Positions 33,792 through 42,902 of a stretch of DNA of 64,000 nt are shown here, piece after piece. A model generated the notes under the pieces. It was not told the origin of the DNA. It did not search any database and was given only the letters and a program-made list of their open reading frames with translations. The DNA is taken from NCBI GenBank assembly GCA_023458035.1, contig JAEXAX010000034.1, positions 200,914 to 264,913 of the forward strand, in the 5' to 3' direction. The stretch comes from Bacillota bacterium (GTDB taxonomy: Bacteria > Bacillota > Clostridia > Lachnospirales > Lachnospiraceae). The position numbers and the translations under genes are program-made. Position 1 is the first letter of the stretch. The number at the start of each line of letters is the position of its first letter.

Positions 33792-35303
33792 ATGAAAATA
33801 CAGTGTCTTAGTGATGAATATTGGTACGGAGACTGTGTGAAATATGGAGTAAAGATGCCGCTTTCACCGATGCGGGAATCAAAACTGGATCTTACGATCA
33901 ATACCACGCCGAATCAGGCCTCGCCGGTTTTCCTGTCATCCAGAGGCCGGGTGCTGTTTCGGAAAGAGGGCTTTCCGTTTATTTTAAAGGACGGGGAAAT
34001 AGAGGTGCCGTCTGACTGTATCCTGACCGATACCAAGGGGCGTCTGAAGGAGGCCTATCAGTTTGCGATTCGCGAATACAGTCCGTTTCATAAGAATATG
34101 CCGAATCAAAAGCTGTTTCGGCATATTCAGTACAACACATGGATAGAGCTGACGTTTTATCAATCGGAAGAGGCTGTTTTACAATATGCCGAGCGTCTGC
34201 TGACGGACGGTTTTGAGCCCGGCATACTGATGATTGATGACGGGTGGAGCGAATATTACGGGGAATGGAGCTTTCACTCGGGCCGCTTCAGGAATCCTAA
34301 AGGCATGATTGCAAAGCTGCATGAAATGGGCTTTCAGGTGATGCTGTGGCTTTGTCCGTTTATCAGTCCCGACTCGATTCGCTACCGAGAGTGCAGGGAT
34401 CTGGGACTCCTGATCAAAACACCGCAGGGAGAGCCCTTTATCACCGACTGGTGGAACGGACATTCCGCCGTTTTGGATATGACAAATGAAAATGCGAAGC
34501 AGTGGCTGAAGCAGCAATTGACGGCATTGACAAAGCTGGGAGTGGACGGATTTAAATTTGATGCCGGCGATCCGATTTATTATCGGACGGATAATGTCAC
34601 TTTCCGACCGACATCCCCTAACGAACAATCCTATCTGTGGTCAAAATTCGGTGAGGATTATGAGTATAATGAATACCGGGCCAGCTTCGGCACCGCCGGT
34701 TTCGGCTTGCTGCAGCGCTTATGCGATAAGGAGCACAGCTTTGGGGAGCATGGAATTGCATCCCTGATACCGGATGCTTTATTGGCGGGACTGCTTGGGT
34801 TTCCGTATATTTGTCCGGATATGATCGGAGGCGGAGAATATTTAAGCTTTCAGGATAAGGAAAAGCTGGATGAGGAACTGTTTGTCACCCATGCTCAGAT
34901 CGCCTGCCTGATGCCGGCCATGCAATTTTCCGCCCTGCCCGGCAGAGTTTTGTCAAAAGAAAATTTGCAGGCGATTTATCACAGCCTGCGTGTAAGGCAG
35001 ACATATCTGCCGTATATCCTGGAACTGGTTGAGCAGGTGCCGCAGTCCGGTGAACCGGTGCTTCGTTATATGGCCTATGAATTTCCGGATGAGCATCTGG
35101 AAACCGTAACCGATCAGTTTATGCTGGGATCGCGGTATTTGGTGGCTCCGCTTTATCGAAAGGGAGAATGCTCCAGAGATGTATATATTCCGAAAGGAGA
35201 ATGGCGCTGTGGCGCCGAAGTGATCTGCTCCGAGGGCGAGGTCAGAAAGCTGCGGGCAGAGCGTGGGATTCCGCTCATTTTGGAAAAAATATCAAGCATG
35301 TAA
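33792..35303 (+). CDS. Glycoside hydrolase family 31 (intracellular)
   Basis: A 503-aa GH31 enzyme without signal peptide. The catalytic nucleophile is the Asp in DGFKFDAGD (about residues 252-260), and the acid/base side is in the ICPDMIGGGEY region. FKFDAGD plus PDMIGG resembles the clade of eukaryotic MYORG (an alpha-galactosidase) more than classic YicI alpha-xylosidases, and the protein is shorter than most GH31 members (often over 650 aa). GGAGGGAGG precedes ATG 33792. It opens a carbohydrate locus with a GH16 enzyme, a YesMN pair and a sugar importer. It probably trims imported oligosaccharides; linkage specificity is uncertain. Confidence 0.85.
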   Translation: MKIQCLSDEYWYGDCVKYGVKMPLSPMRESKLDLTINTTPNQASPVFLSSRGRVLFRKEGFPFILKDGEIEVPSDCILTDTKGRLKEAYQFAIREYSPFHKNMPNQKLFRHIQYNTWIELTFYQSEEAVLQYAERLLTDGFEPGILMIDDGWSEYYGEWSFHSGRFRNPKGMIAKLHEMGFQVMLWLCPFISPDSIRYRECRDLGLLIKTPQGEPFITDWWNGHSAVLDMTNENAKQWLKQQLTALTKLGVDGFKFDAGDPIYYRTDNVTFRPTSPNEQSYLWSKFGEDYEYNEYRASFGTAGFGLLQRLCDKEHSFGEHGIASLIPDALLAGLLGFPYICPDMIGGGEYLSFQDKEKLDEELFVTHAQIACLMPAMQFSALPGRVLSKENLQAIYHSLRVRQTYLPYILELVEQVPQSGEPVLRYMAYEFPDEHLETVTDQFMLGSRYLVAPLYRKGECSRDVYIPKGEWRCGAEVICSEGEVRKLRAERGIPLILEKISSM

Positions 35304-35310
35304 AAAATAT

Positions 35311-35347
35311 AAAAGCCGTCGCATCAGAGCAGATGCGGCGGCTTTTT
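35311..35347 (+). terminator. Terminator after GH31 gene
   Basis: AAAAGCCGTCGCATC (35311-35325) pairs with GATGCGGCGGCTTTTT (35332-35347), with one G-T pair and a 6-nt loop. Confidence 0.88.
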
Positions 35348-35509
35348 GGCATATAAGAATAAAACACAGGGAAATTACGGAGAAAAATTAGACGATTTGT
35401 GACTGAAATCATAAAATATTATATAAAACGAAATATATTGTCATTGAAGCTGCCTAAAAAACGGCGCAAAATCAAAGTGAAATATACTGTTTTTACAAAG
35501 GGGGTTTAT

Positions 35510-36880
35510 ATGATGGGTAAAAAACGTATTGTTGCGCTTATCGGTGGAGCTATGTTTTGTCTGGCAGGATGGATTTCGGGCGGTGTCAGGACTGCTGCCG
35601 CAGAATCGACTGTAACACCTATGATCGAAGGACAGGACACCTCTAAATGGATTTTGGATTTTCAGGAGGAATTTGACGGACCCAAACTGGATCCCGCAAA
35701 ATTTTCGGACATTTACCTGCCTCATTGGTCAAGCGAGGAATTGGTAAAAGCGAATTATCGCATGGATGACGGTAAAATTCATTTGATGATTGATCAAAAT
35801 CAGGCCGGCTGGAGACCGGGCACCAGACAGCAGATCTCCAGTATTCAGACGGGGATGAAAGACGGCCTGCATATCTGGGACAGTTCTTTGGGCATCAGCG
35901 GGCATACTCCGGCTCAGGATCTTTACGGAACCAAATACGGTTACTTTGAGCTGCGGGCCAAAGCTCAAAAAGGCGGCGGCATCCACAGCGCATGGTGGAT
36001 GATCGGCGATCAGTATCAGTATGATAAGTCAGCCGAGGTGGATATTTTTGAAATTCTGGGCAAGAATATCTATGACAACAGCAGTAAGGTTTGGGTTACC
36101 ATTCACCCGTGGTATGACACGGTGATTGGCAAGCAGCGACTGAATTATTGGGTTGACACGGATGTCAGCGCAGACTATCACACCTACGGATTTGAATGGC
36201 TGCCGAGTGGGATGAAATGGTATTTTGACGGTAAGCTGGTGAGAGAAACGAAGCAGTCGCCGGACTATAAGATGTATACCCTGCTCGGAATTTACCAGTC
36301 ATGGGGCGGTTTCTTTTCATGGCAGGGCAGCGTAGATGAAAGTCAGCCGTATCCGAAGAGCTTTGATATTGACTATTTCCGCGTGTATAAAACCAAAGAA
36401 ATAAAAGAACTGAATCAAAAAGAGGACGAAGCAAAGCAGCAAAAGATCAAAGAACAAGCCGGAGCAGCGGCTATTTACGGAGGGGATTTTACCTGGGATT
36501 GGTATCATCAGCCCAGTCATCTGAACGATGGCCGAATGGATCTGACCCTGCAAAGTCAGGATGACATCAAATTGCCGGTTCATATTTATGCCGACTTTAA
36601 AGAACCGACTAAGCTGAGCAGCATGAGTATCTTTACCCATTATGGCAAGGGACAGGGAGTGACCGATCTGGTTGTGGAATATCAGGATTTGAATGACGGC
36701 CAGTGGAAAGAAATAGCGGCTATGACGGAAGATCCGTGGAAGTCGGATACCGCCGATATAGAAGAGGTAAAGATCCCGTTTAAAGCTCAGATTACGACAA
36801 AGGCGCTGCGCATCAGGGTGCAAAAGGCCAATTTGCGATGGAGACATTTCGCCATCAATGAAATTAAATTGTGGGAATAG
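35510..36880 (+). CDS. Secreted glycoside hydrolase family 16 with C-terminal F5/8-type C (discoidin-like) domain
   Basis: A 456-aa protein with a signal peptide (about 1-33, ending TAAAES). The GH16 beta-jelly-roll (about 45-305) carries the catalytic ExDxxE motif in SAEVDIFEILG. A short charged helical linker (KEIKELNQKEDEAKQQKIKE) leads to a C-terminal beta domain (about 345-456) of discoidin/carbohydrate-binding type, ending FAINEIKLWE. GH16 enzymes are endo-acting on beta-glucans, laminarin, agar or carrageenan; the target is not evident. ATG 35510 after GGGGG was preferred to an upstream frame that lacks a ribosome binding site. It probably supplies oligosaccharides for the ABC importer. 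Confidence 0.87.
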   Translation: MMGKKRIVALIGGAMFCLAGWISGGVRTAAAESTVTPMIEGQDTSKWILDFQEEFDGPKLDPAKFSDIYLPHWSSEELVKANYRMDDGKIHLMIDQNQAGWRPGTRQQISSIQTGMKDGLHIWDSSLGISGHTPAQDLYGTKYGYFELRAKAQKGGGIHSAWWMIGDQYQYDKSAEVDIFEILGKNIYDNSSKVWVTIHPWYDTVIGKQRLNYWVDTDVSADYHTYGFEWLPSGMKWYFDGKLVRETKQSPDYKMYTLLGIYQSWGGFFSWQGSVDESQPYPKSFDIDYFRVYKTKEIKELNQKEDEAKQQKIKEQAGAAAIYGGDFTWDWYHQPSHLNDGRMDLTLQSQDDIKLPVHIYADFKEPTKLSSMSIFTHYGKGQGVTDLVVEYQDLNDGQWKEIAAMTEDPWKSDTADIEEVKIPFKAQITTKALRIRVQKANLRWRHFAINEIKLWE

Positions 36881-36923
36881 GAAGTATATAGTATAATATA
36901 ATAAAATATAACAATAAAAGAAT

Positions 36924-36988
36924 CACCCTCAGGCGAAACGTTCATCCTTTCTTGTGTCGATCAGGAAACTGCCGAGAGGGTGCTTCTT
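36924..36988 (+). terminator. Terminator-like hairpin between GH16 gene and response regulator
   Basis: CACCCTCAGGC (36924-36934) pairs imperfectly with GCCGAGAGGGTG (36971-36982) followed by CTTCTTT. The long loop (36 nt) makes an attenuator possible. Confidence 0.55.
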
Positions 36989-37009
36989 TATGAGGGAGGG
37001 GGATAGCGA

Positions 37010-38272
37010 ATGAGATGTCTGGTCATTGATGATGACAAATTTGAACGAGACGGTTTGCGTTATATGATTGACCGACTGGGAATCGAGATAGAGGTCAGTG
37101 ATGTCAGAAACGGCAAGCTGGGCCTGGAGCTGATGGAGAGAGAGCACTTTGATATCGTGATCACCGATATTAAAATGCCGGTTATGGACGGCATCGCCTT
37201 TTTGGAGCGGGCGAAGCTGCGGTGGCCGGATCGCGTCTATATTATTTACAGCGGACACAGTGATTTTGATTTTGCGAAAAAGGCGATTTCCCTACAGGTG
37301 ATGGAGTTTTTGGTAAAGCCGGTGGTAGACGCAGAGTTTGATAAGGTGATGAAAAATGCCATTCGGCATATAGAAAAAACGAAGCGGCAAATCAGCAGTG
37401 AAATGTTGAAGCATCTGAGGGACGACAGTCTCTTTTTTGATATTTCGGGAATAAATGGATACATATATTTGCTTTGGGGAGGAGAAATAGCAGAGGAAAA
37501 TCGGATTGAACTGGAAAAGGAATGTGTTTTGCTGCCGTTGGGGAACGGCCGATATTTGGCTTATCGGGATAAGAGCCGGGAACGGAAAGAGCTTCCGTGG
37601 AGCAGCTGCGGAGTCATGGGCGGTATTCGGTCAGAGGTTAGAAAGGACTGGGAGAGCGTTCGCCAAGCTTATCATCGCATAATAGAGGAGAAGGAGGCCT
37701 GCATCCTGCGCAGAGGCTTTATTGCGGAAGAACGTTTGTGCAGAACGCCGGTTTCCTGTCGGATCGAGGCCGGAGAGGGTGCAGAAGAGGAGTTGCTGGA
37801 GTTTATCAGGGGACAAGATTGTCTGCGCAAAGAGAGCCTGGTCAAGCTGATGGATTCCATATCCGATAGAGAACTGCCTTTTGCTCTAAAATGGCAGAAT
37901 GCGGAGTTTTTGGAAGATCTGGAGCAAATGATTTTGGAAGGGAAAGCACAGGATGGTGTGATCTATCAGGTGAAAGCGTATATCAGCAAACACTATCATG
38001 AGGAGCTGTCGGTTGAAACACTGGCCAAGGCAGTTTATTTGACGCCCAGCTATCTTTGTACCATTTTTAAGAAAGAAACAGGCGCCACTCTGGTCGGCTA
38101 TCTGACTCAGTATCGGATTGAGCGGGCAATGGAGCTTTTAAGAGAGGGAAAGCTGAAGACGGCCCAGATCGCCAAACAGGTAGGCTACAATAATATTTCG
38201 TATTTCAACTCGGTTTTTAAGGCGAAGGCCGGTACGACACCGGGTAACTATAGAAAGGAGCAGGGAGATTAA
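37010..38272 (+). CDS. Two-component response regulator, YesN type (REC + AraC HTH)
   Basis: A 420-aa protein with a receiver domain (1-120: acidic pocket VIDDDKFERDG, phospho-acceptor Asp in IVITDIKMPVMDG near residue 55, conserved Lys in FLVKPV), a central linker (120-310) and a C-terminal AraC-type double HTH (about 320-415, ending YFNSVFKAKAGTTPGNYRK). It pairs with the downstream YesM-type kinase and probably activates the adjacent sugar importer and hydrolase genes. GGGAGGGGG precedes the ATG. Confidence 0.92.
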   Translation: MRCLVIDDDKFERDGLRYMIDRLGIEIEVSDVRNGKLGLELMEREHFDIVITDIKMPVMDGIAFLERAKLRWPDRVYIIYSGHSDFDFAKKAISLQVMEFLVKPVVDAEFDKVMKNAIRHIEKTKRQISSEMLKHLRDDSLFFDISGINGYIYLLWGGEIAEENRIELEKECVLLPLGNGRYLAYRDKSRERKELPWSSCGVMGGIRSEVRKDWESVRQAYHRIIEEKEACILRRGFIAEERLCRTPVSCRIEAGEGAEEELLEFIRGQDCLRKESLVKLMDSISDRELPFALKWQNAEFLEDLEQMILEGKAQDGVIYQVKAYISKHYHEELSVETLAKAVYLTPSYLCTIFKKETGATLVGYLTQYRIERAMELLREGKLKTAQIAKQVGYNNISYFNSVFKAKAGTTPGNYRKEQGD

Positions 38273-39725
38273 AACACTTAGTAAAAAAACGGTGCTGCTT
38301 TTTGTGGTGCTGATCCTTTTATGTATAGGCGCTCTTTCGTATCTGAATATTCGGCGTCAGGCAGTGCAGCAGCTGGTACGGGGCTATCAGGACAAGGCGG
38401 AGGAGAAGCTGAATAATATAGATTCTTCCATCTCGGAAATAGAGCGGATGTTGCACTATCTCTCCAGGAATCCTGTTATGCAAAAGGTGCTCCTTGATCG
38501 CTATGATACCTTTTTGGAGGCCAATAACGAGGTGGCCAAGCATGTGGAGGGACATTTTTGGTATTTGACGACCAGTGTCAACAGCGGTATTCGGCAAATA
38601 GAAGTGATATCCTTTCGGGATATACCCTCTGTGGGAGGATTTATCTATGGTAAAGAGAAGCTGAAGGAGCATGATTGGTACGAAAAGCTTATAGAAAAGA
38701 AAAAGCGGATTTTATATACTGAGGACTCTAAGGTGTATCTGGTGTATCCGGTCTACAGCGCGCAGGGCTTTGATATGATTGGAGCGATCTGGGTCAGGTT
38801 AGATAACGATCATCTATGGCAGTCGCATAAATCCCGCGAGGGAGTTTTGGGATGCAGATTCGGCCTGGATAGGCAGGATGTGGAACAGCAAGGAGAGTTG
38901 GACGAAGGGATTCCGGTGGAAGCGAAAAGCTCGGAAACCGGATTTTATATTACCTATGCCATTGCCGGACCGGCGCTTTTGGAGGGCGGGCTGGTGATGT
39001 TTATTTTAGTGGTATTGGGCGGCTTTGCCATTATCTTTTTGTTTCTGCATTATACCAGAAAAATCAATCGGGATTACGAGAAAAATCTGGAAGAAAAACG
39101 AAAACAGGAATACTTGCAGGCAATGGTCTTAAAGGCGCAGATCAGTCCGCACTTTCTTTATAATATTATGTCGATGATCAACTGGAAAGCCAAGTACAGC
39201 GGACAAGACGATATCAGTCAAATCAGCCTGGAACTTTCAAATTTTTATCGCACGGCGCTCAATCGAGGACAGGAAGAGATTACCGTGAAAGATGAGCTGT
39301 TGAATATTGAGAGCTATTTAAAATTAAAGCTGCAACTGGTTGAAATTCCGTTTACCTATGATATCGAGGTAGAAAGCGGCTGTGATGAGCTTCTGATGAT
39401 TAATTTTATTTTGCAGCCGATTGTTGAAAATGCCATCCTACATGGCATCGGAAACCGAGAAGAGGGAGGGCATATTCAGATTTGTGTCTGCCGGCAGGCT
39501 GACAGCCTGATTTTCACTGTATCCGATAACGGGCAGGAACCGGTGTCCCAAGAGGACTTTTTCAGGAATACAAGCGGTTATGGGGTTCGCAATGTACACA
39601 AACGCATACGGCTAAAATACGGAGAGGAGTATGGTGTGTTCATGAAAAACACAAAAGACGGAACAGAGGTGACATTAAAATTAGGTATATTAACGAAAAA
39701 TATTGTTAGTATCCAAGAAAAATAG
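38268..39725 (+). CDS. Two-component sensor histidine kinase, YesM type
   Basis: A His-kinase of about 485 aa: membrane helix (about 8-28), extracellular sensor region, second helix (about 235-255), a HAMP-like stretch and a YesM (HisKA_7TM-like) kinase core with phospho-acceptor His in LKAQISPHFLYNIMSMINW and ATP-binding NAILHG and YGVRNVHKRI motifs. No ATG is present. The best-placed start is ATT at 38268, 7 nt after AAGGAG and overlapping the regulator stop (ATTAA); the first canonical codon is GTG 38292, with no ribosome binding site. The coordinates use ATT; if GTG is used the protein is 477 aa. It senses extracellular sugar directly or through the SBP. Confidence 0.85.
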   Translation: MKTLSKKTVLLFVVLILLCIGALSYLNIRRQAVQQLVRGYQDKAEEKLNNIDSSISEIERMLHYLSRNPVMQKVLLDRYDTFLEANNEVAKHVEGHFWYLTTSVNSGIRQIEVISFRDIPSVGGFIYGKEKLKEHDWYEKLIEKKKRILYTEDSKVYLVYPVYSAQGFDMIGAIWVRLDNDHLWQSHKSREGVLGCRFGLDRQDVEQQGELDEGIPVEAKSSETGFYITYAIAGPALLEGGLVMFILVVLGGFAIIFLFLHYTRKINRDYEKNLEEKRKQEYLQAMVLKAQISPHFLYNIMSMINWKAKYSGQDDISQISLELSNFYRTALNRGQEEITVKDELLNIESYLKLKLQLVEIPFTYDIEVESGCDELLMINFILQPIVENAILHGIGNREEGGHIQICVCRQADSLIFTVSDNGQEPVSQEDFFRNTSGYGVRNVHKRIRLKYGEEYGVFMKNTKDGTEVTLKLGILTKNIVSIQEK

Positions 39726-39786
39726 AATTTTTTTACAAGGATGAATGTGTCATACTATGGACATAGATTGAAAGGAGGAATCTTCT

Positions 39787-41061
39787 ATGAAGATGAAAAA
39801 GAACATGGTGTTGGCATTGGCGCTGGCAGGCTTGGTGATGGTCGGCTGTGGCAACAAGGCCGCGACACCGAAAAAAGAAAAAGAGGCGACATCCGAGAAA
39901 ACCAAAGTCAGGATGATGTACTGGAATAAGGAAGAGACGATGGAGTCCTTCTTGAAGTTGGCGAAAGAGAAATTACCGAACGTTGATATCGAGTTTAATT
40001 TCGTGGCTGTTGATCAGTTTAACGGAACACTGGATACACAGATGCAGGCCGGAGAGGGCCCGGATATCCTTCCGAAGGGCGAAGCCGAAAACTACATTAA
40101 GGCCGGATATCTGATGGATTTGACCAATGAAGACTTTATGAAGAAGTATTCCAAGGCATCTTTAGATTCCATTGCATATGAAGGTAAGGTATATGGCTTG
40201 CCGGGTATTTCCTGGTTTGAGGGTATCTTCTATAATAAAGAGATTTTTGAAAAACACAGTATTCAGATTCCGAAGACGTTTGATGAAATGATGGAGGTAC
40301 ACAAGAAATTAAAAGAGGCCGGAGTAAAGCCGCAGGCCTGGGGCGCAAAATCCTGGGAGCCGTTTGCGAAGAGTCCGCTTGGACTGGCGACCGTAGATTA
40401 TCTGCAGGCTGATGCCGGAAAGACCTTTGACCTTTCTATCAAAAAAGGAGAGGGCAAGTTTGCCGATTCGGAATTGAAGAATATTTTTGAGAAATGGACA
40501 CAGTATTTTAAAGACGGCTATGTGACGGCGGATATGCTGCAGATCGATTACGATACTGCTTTGAAGCAGTTTGCGACCGGAGAAGTGGCTATGTGGGAGA
40601 GCGGACCGTGGTCAGTCAATGCTATTTTAGAAACCAATCCGAATCTGAAATTTGACATGATGCCGTTTGTCGGCACTAAACCGGGAAATGAACACCTGAT
40701 CGGAGGCCCGGGGGTATGCTTTGGTGTGAATGCAAATTCTGATAAGAAGGAAGCAGCCATGGAAGTCATTAAGCTAATGGCGACTCCGGAAGGACAGCAG
40801 GCATTATGCGCCGGTTCACCGGGCAGCGGTTCGTTCTACGAGGGAGCAAACATCAAGATGCCGGAACAGTTTAACGGGGTATCAGAAGTACTGAATAAGG
40901 GAAATGTATATTGTCCTTGGTTTGTATGGAAAGGCGGCGACGCCTATAATGAAGCCTTGGGTAAAGGTATGCAGGAGGTGCTTCAGGGAAATATGACTGT
41001 GGATGAAGTGCTGAAGGTGATGGACCAAAAAGTGGAAGAACAGAAAATGCAGATGAAATAA
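39787..41061 (+). CDS. Sugar ABC transporter substrate-binding lipoprotein (family 1)
   Basis: A 424-aa lipoprotein with signal peptide and lipobox VMVGC (Cys21), followed by a charged linker and a family 1 extracellular solute-binding fold (VRMMYWNKEETMES, GEGPDILPKGEAE, LPGISWFEGIFYNKEIFEK, AMWESGPWSVNAIL). It delivers oligosaccharide to the two permeases downstream. AAAGGAGG lies before ATG 39787. No ATPase is encoded in the cluster, so a shared MsmK-type ATPase elsewhere is likely. Confidence 0.93.
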   Translation: MKMKKNMVLALALAGLVMVGCGNKAATPKKEKEATSEKTKVRMMYWNKEETMESFLKLAKEKLPNVDIEFNFVAVDQFNGTLDTQMQAGEGPDILPKGEAENYIKAGYLMDLTNEDFMKKYSKASLDSIAYEGKVYGLPGISWFEGIFYNKEIFEKHSIQIPKTFDEMMEVHKKLKEAGVKPQAWGAKSWEPFAKSPLGLATVDYLQADAGKTFDLSIKKGEGKFADSELKNIFEKWTQYFKDGYVTADMLQIDYDTALKQFATGEVAMWESGPWSVNAILETNPNLKFDMMPFVGTKPGNEHLIGGPGVCFGVNANSDKKEAAMEVIKLMATPEGQQALCAGSPGSGSFYEGANIKMPEQFNGVSEVLNKGNVYCPWFVWKGGDAYNEALGKGMQEVLQGNMTVDEVLKVMDQKVEEQKMQMK

Positions 41062-41084
41062 GCAGGGATGAAATAAGGATGGAG

Positions 41085-41115
41085 AGATGCCCCGATTGAT
41101 AACTTCGGGGCATCT
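41085..41115 (+). terminator. Intercistronic hairpin after the binding-protein gene
   Basis: AGATGCCCCGA (41085-41095) pairs perfectly with TCGGGGCATCT (41105-41115); the T-rich tail is weak. Such stems often let part of the transcripts end after the binding-protein gene, raising its dose over the permeases. Confidence 0.75.
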
Positions 41116-41146
41116 TCTGTTTATCGGAGATAGAGAGGGAGTAGGG

Positions 41147-42046
41147 ATGAATACAAAACGCAAGAAAAAACAAAGGAAGGAAATGCTGAAATTTCAGTCA
41201 TTGCTGCTGCCGGCGTTAATACTATACATTTTATTTGTGGCAATCCCGTTTTTTACGACATTTTTCTTCAGTATCACAAACTATAACAAATATCATCCGA
41301 TAGAGTATAGTATTGTAGGCTTTAGGAATTATAGTCAGATATTTAAGATGGATATGCTGAAGATCGCGATGGGCAATTCGATACGTTATGCCTTGCTGAT
41401 GACATTTTTCCAGTCATTGATCGCCATTCCTTTGGCAGTGATCCTAAATAGAAAGCTGCGGGGCAGAAATGTATTTCGGGCGGCCTTTTTCCTACCGGCC
41501 ATGTTTTCACCTTTGGTAATGGGATTTTTATGGCAGGTTATGCTGGGGCCTGCAGAAACGGGTTTGATCAACCAGCTGCTGATGAGCTTTGGAGCAAAGC
41601 CGATCGGTTTTTTGAGCAGTAAACATGGCTTAAGCTCTATTATCTTTACTCAGGTATGGCAATGGGTCGGCTGGGCTGTGGTCATTTATTTGGCAAATTT
41701 GCAGACGATTTCAGAGGATATGATCCAGGCGGCAAAAATCGACGGAGCCAGTCGCTTCCAGATATTTTCGAAGATCACACTGCCACTCCTGTATCCGGGG
41801 GTTACCGTGGTGCTTGTCAGCTCCCTGGTCGGCGGTCTAAAGGTCTATGATATTGTACAGGCGATGACAGGCGGCGGCCCGGGATATGCGACGGAAACGA
41901 TCATCGGCGCTATGATTAAAGTGGGCTTTACAGAAGGAAATTACAGTTTGGCGGCGGCCTTCGGAGTGGTGTTCTTTGTTTTGGTCATGGTGTTTACCAT
42001 GGGCCTGTTAGGCCTGCTACGAAAATGGGAAAAGGGGGTTTCGTAA
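41147..42046 (+). CDS. Sugar ABC transporter permease 1 (MalF/UgpA type)
   Basis: A 299-aa permease with six membrane helices and the EAA motif region in QAAKIDGASRFQIFSKITLPLLYPG (about residues 206-230), which contacts the ATPase. ATG 41147 follows GAGGGAGTAGGG; a longer upstream frame overlaps the intercistronic hairpin and was rejected. It is adjacent to the second permease with no gap. Confidence 0.93.
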   Translation: MNTKRKKKQRKEMLKFQSLLLPALILYILFVAIPFFTTFFFSITNYNKYHPIEYSIVGFRNYSQIFKMDMLKIAMGNSIRYALLMTFFQSLIAIPLAVILNRKLRGRNVFRAAFFLPAMFSPLVMGFLWQVMLGPAETGLINQLLMSFGAKPIGFLSSKHGLSSIIFTQVWQWVGWAVVIYLANLQTISEDMIQAAKIDGASRFQIFSKITLPLLYPGVTVVLVSSLVGGLKVYDIVQAMTGGGPGYATETIIGAMIKVGFTEGNYSLAAAFGVVFFVLVMVFTMGLLGLLRKWEKGVS

Positions 42047-42877
42047 ATGAAAGGAGAAAAGAGAGTCAATCGCTGGCTGTCGGTACTGGTGCTGCTCTTG
42101 GTTATTCTATGGTTGATTCCGGTATATTATTTGCTGGTATCCACCTTTAAGACCGGCGCTCAGGTAGCAAAAAATCCGTTGGCACTGCCTGCGAGTCTGG
42201 ATTTTTCGGGTTATGTCAAGGCTTTTCACGATATGCAGTTTCCCAGAGCCTTGTTTAATACGGTCTTTATATCGGTGATGAGCGTAGTGGTCAATCTTAC
42301 GGTCAGTACGCTGGCGGCCTATACGCTGGCGAGAAGAAAAAGCAAAATCAATACCGTCGTCTATATGTTTTTTCTGGTGGGCATGATGGTGCCCGTACAG
42401 ATGGGGCTGTCCAGCCTGTATCGCATTATGAGTACTCTGCATCTGGTGAATAACCTTTTTTCGGTGGTATTGATCAATGCGGCAAGCAGTACGATCAGTT
42501 CGATTTTCCTGATTAAATCCTTTATTTCATCGGCGATTCCGTTAGAGATAGAGGAGGCGGCGAAAATAGACGGCTGCGGCGTATATGCTGTGCTGTTTCG
42601 TATTGTGATTCCGCTGCTCAAGCCGGTTCTGGCTACGGTCAGTATCATGGTAATGCTCGGCACATGGAATGATTACCTGAATCCGTCGTTGTTCTTGCAC
42701 AGTCGGGACAAAGGTGTGATTTTGCAGGAGGTTTATCGAAATGTAGGACAATTTTCGACTGACTGGGCCAGGCTGTTTCCAATGCTGGTGTTGGGGATTT
42801 TGCCTCTGACCATCATTTACATTTTCTTACAAAAATTTATTATCAGCGGAGTTACGCAGGGTTCCGTAAAAGGATAG
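42047..42877 (+). CDS. Sugar ABC transporter permease 2 (MalG/UgpE type)
   Basis: A 276-aa permease with six helices and an EAA loop (EEAAKIDGCGVYAVLFRIVIP, about 167-187). It starts at the base after the stop of permease 1 (TAAATG), so translation is coupled. Together they form the channel for the sugar importer. Confidence 0.93.
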   Translation: MKGEKRVNRWLSVLVLLLVILWLIPVYYLLVSTFKTGAQVAKNPLALPASLDFSGYVKAFHDMQFPRALFNTVFISVMSVVVNLTVSTLAAYTLARRKSKINTVVYMFFLVGMMVPVQMGLSSLYRIMSTLHLVNNLFSVVLINAASSTISSIFLIKSFISSAIPLEIEEAAKIDGCGVYAVLFRIVIPLLKPVLATVSIMVMLGTWNDYLNPSLFLHSRDKGVILQEVYRNVGQFSTDWARLFPMLVLGILPLTIIYIFLQKFIISGVTQGSVKG

Positions 42878-42902
42878 GTGCAGGCGAGGCACGGATGAAA
42901 GG

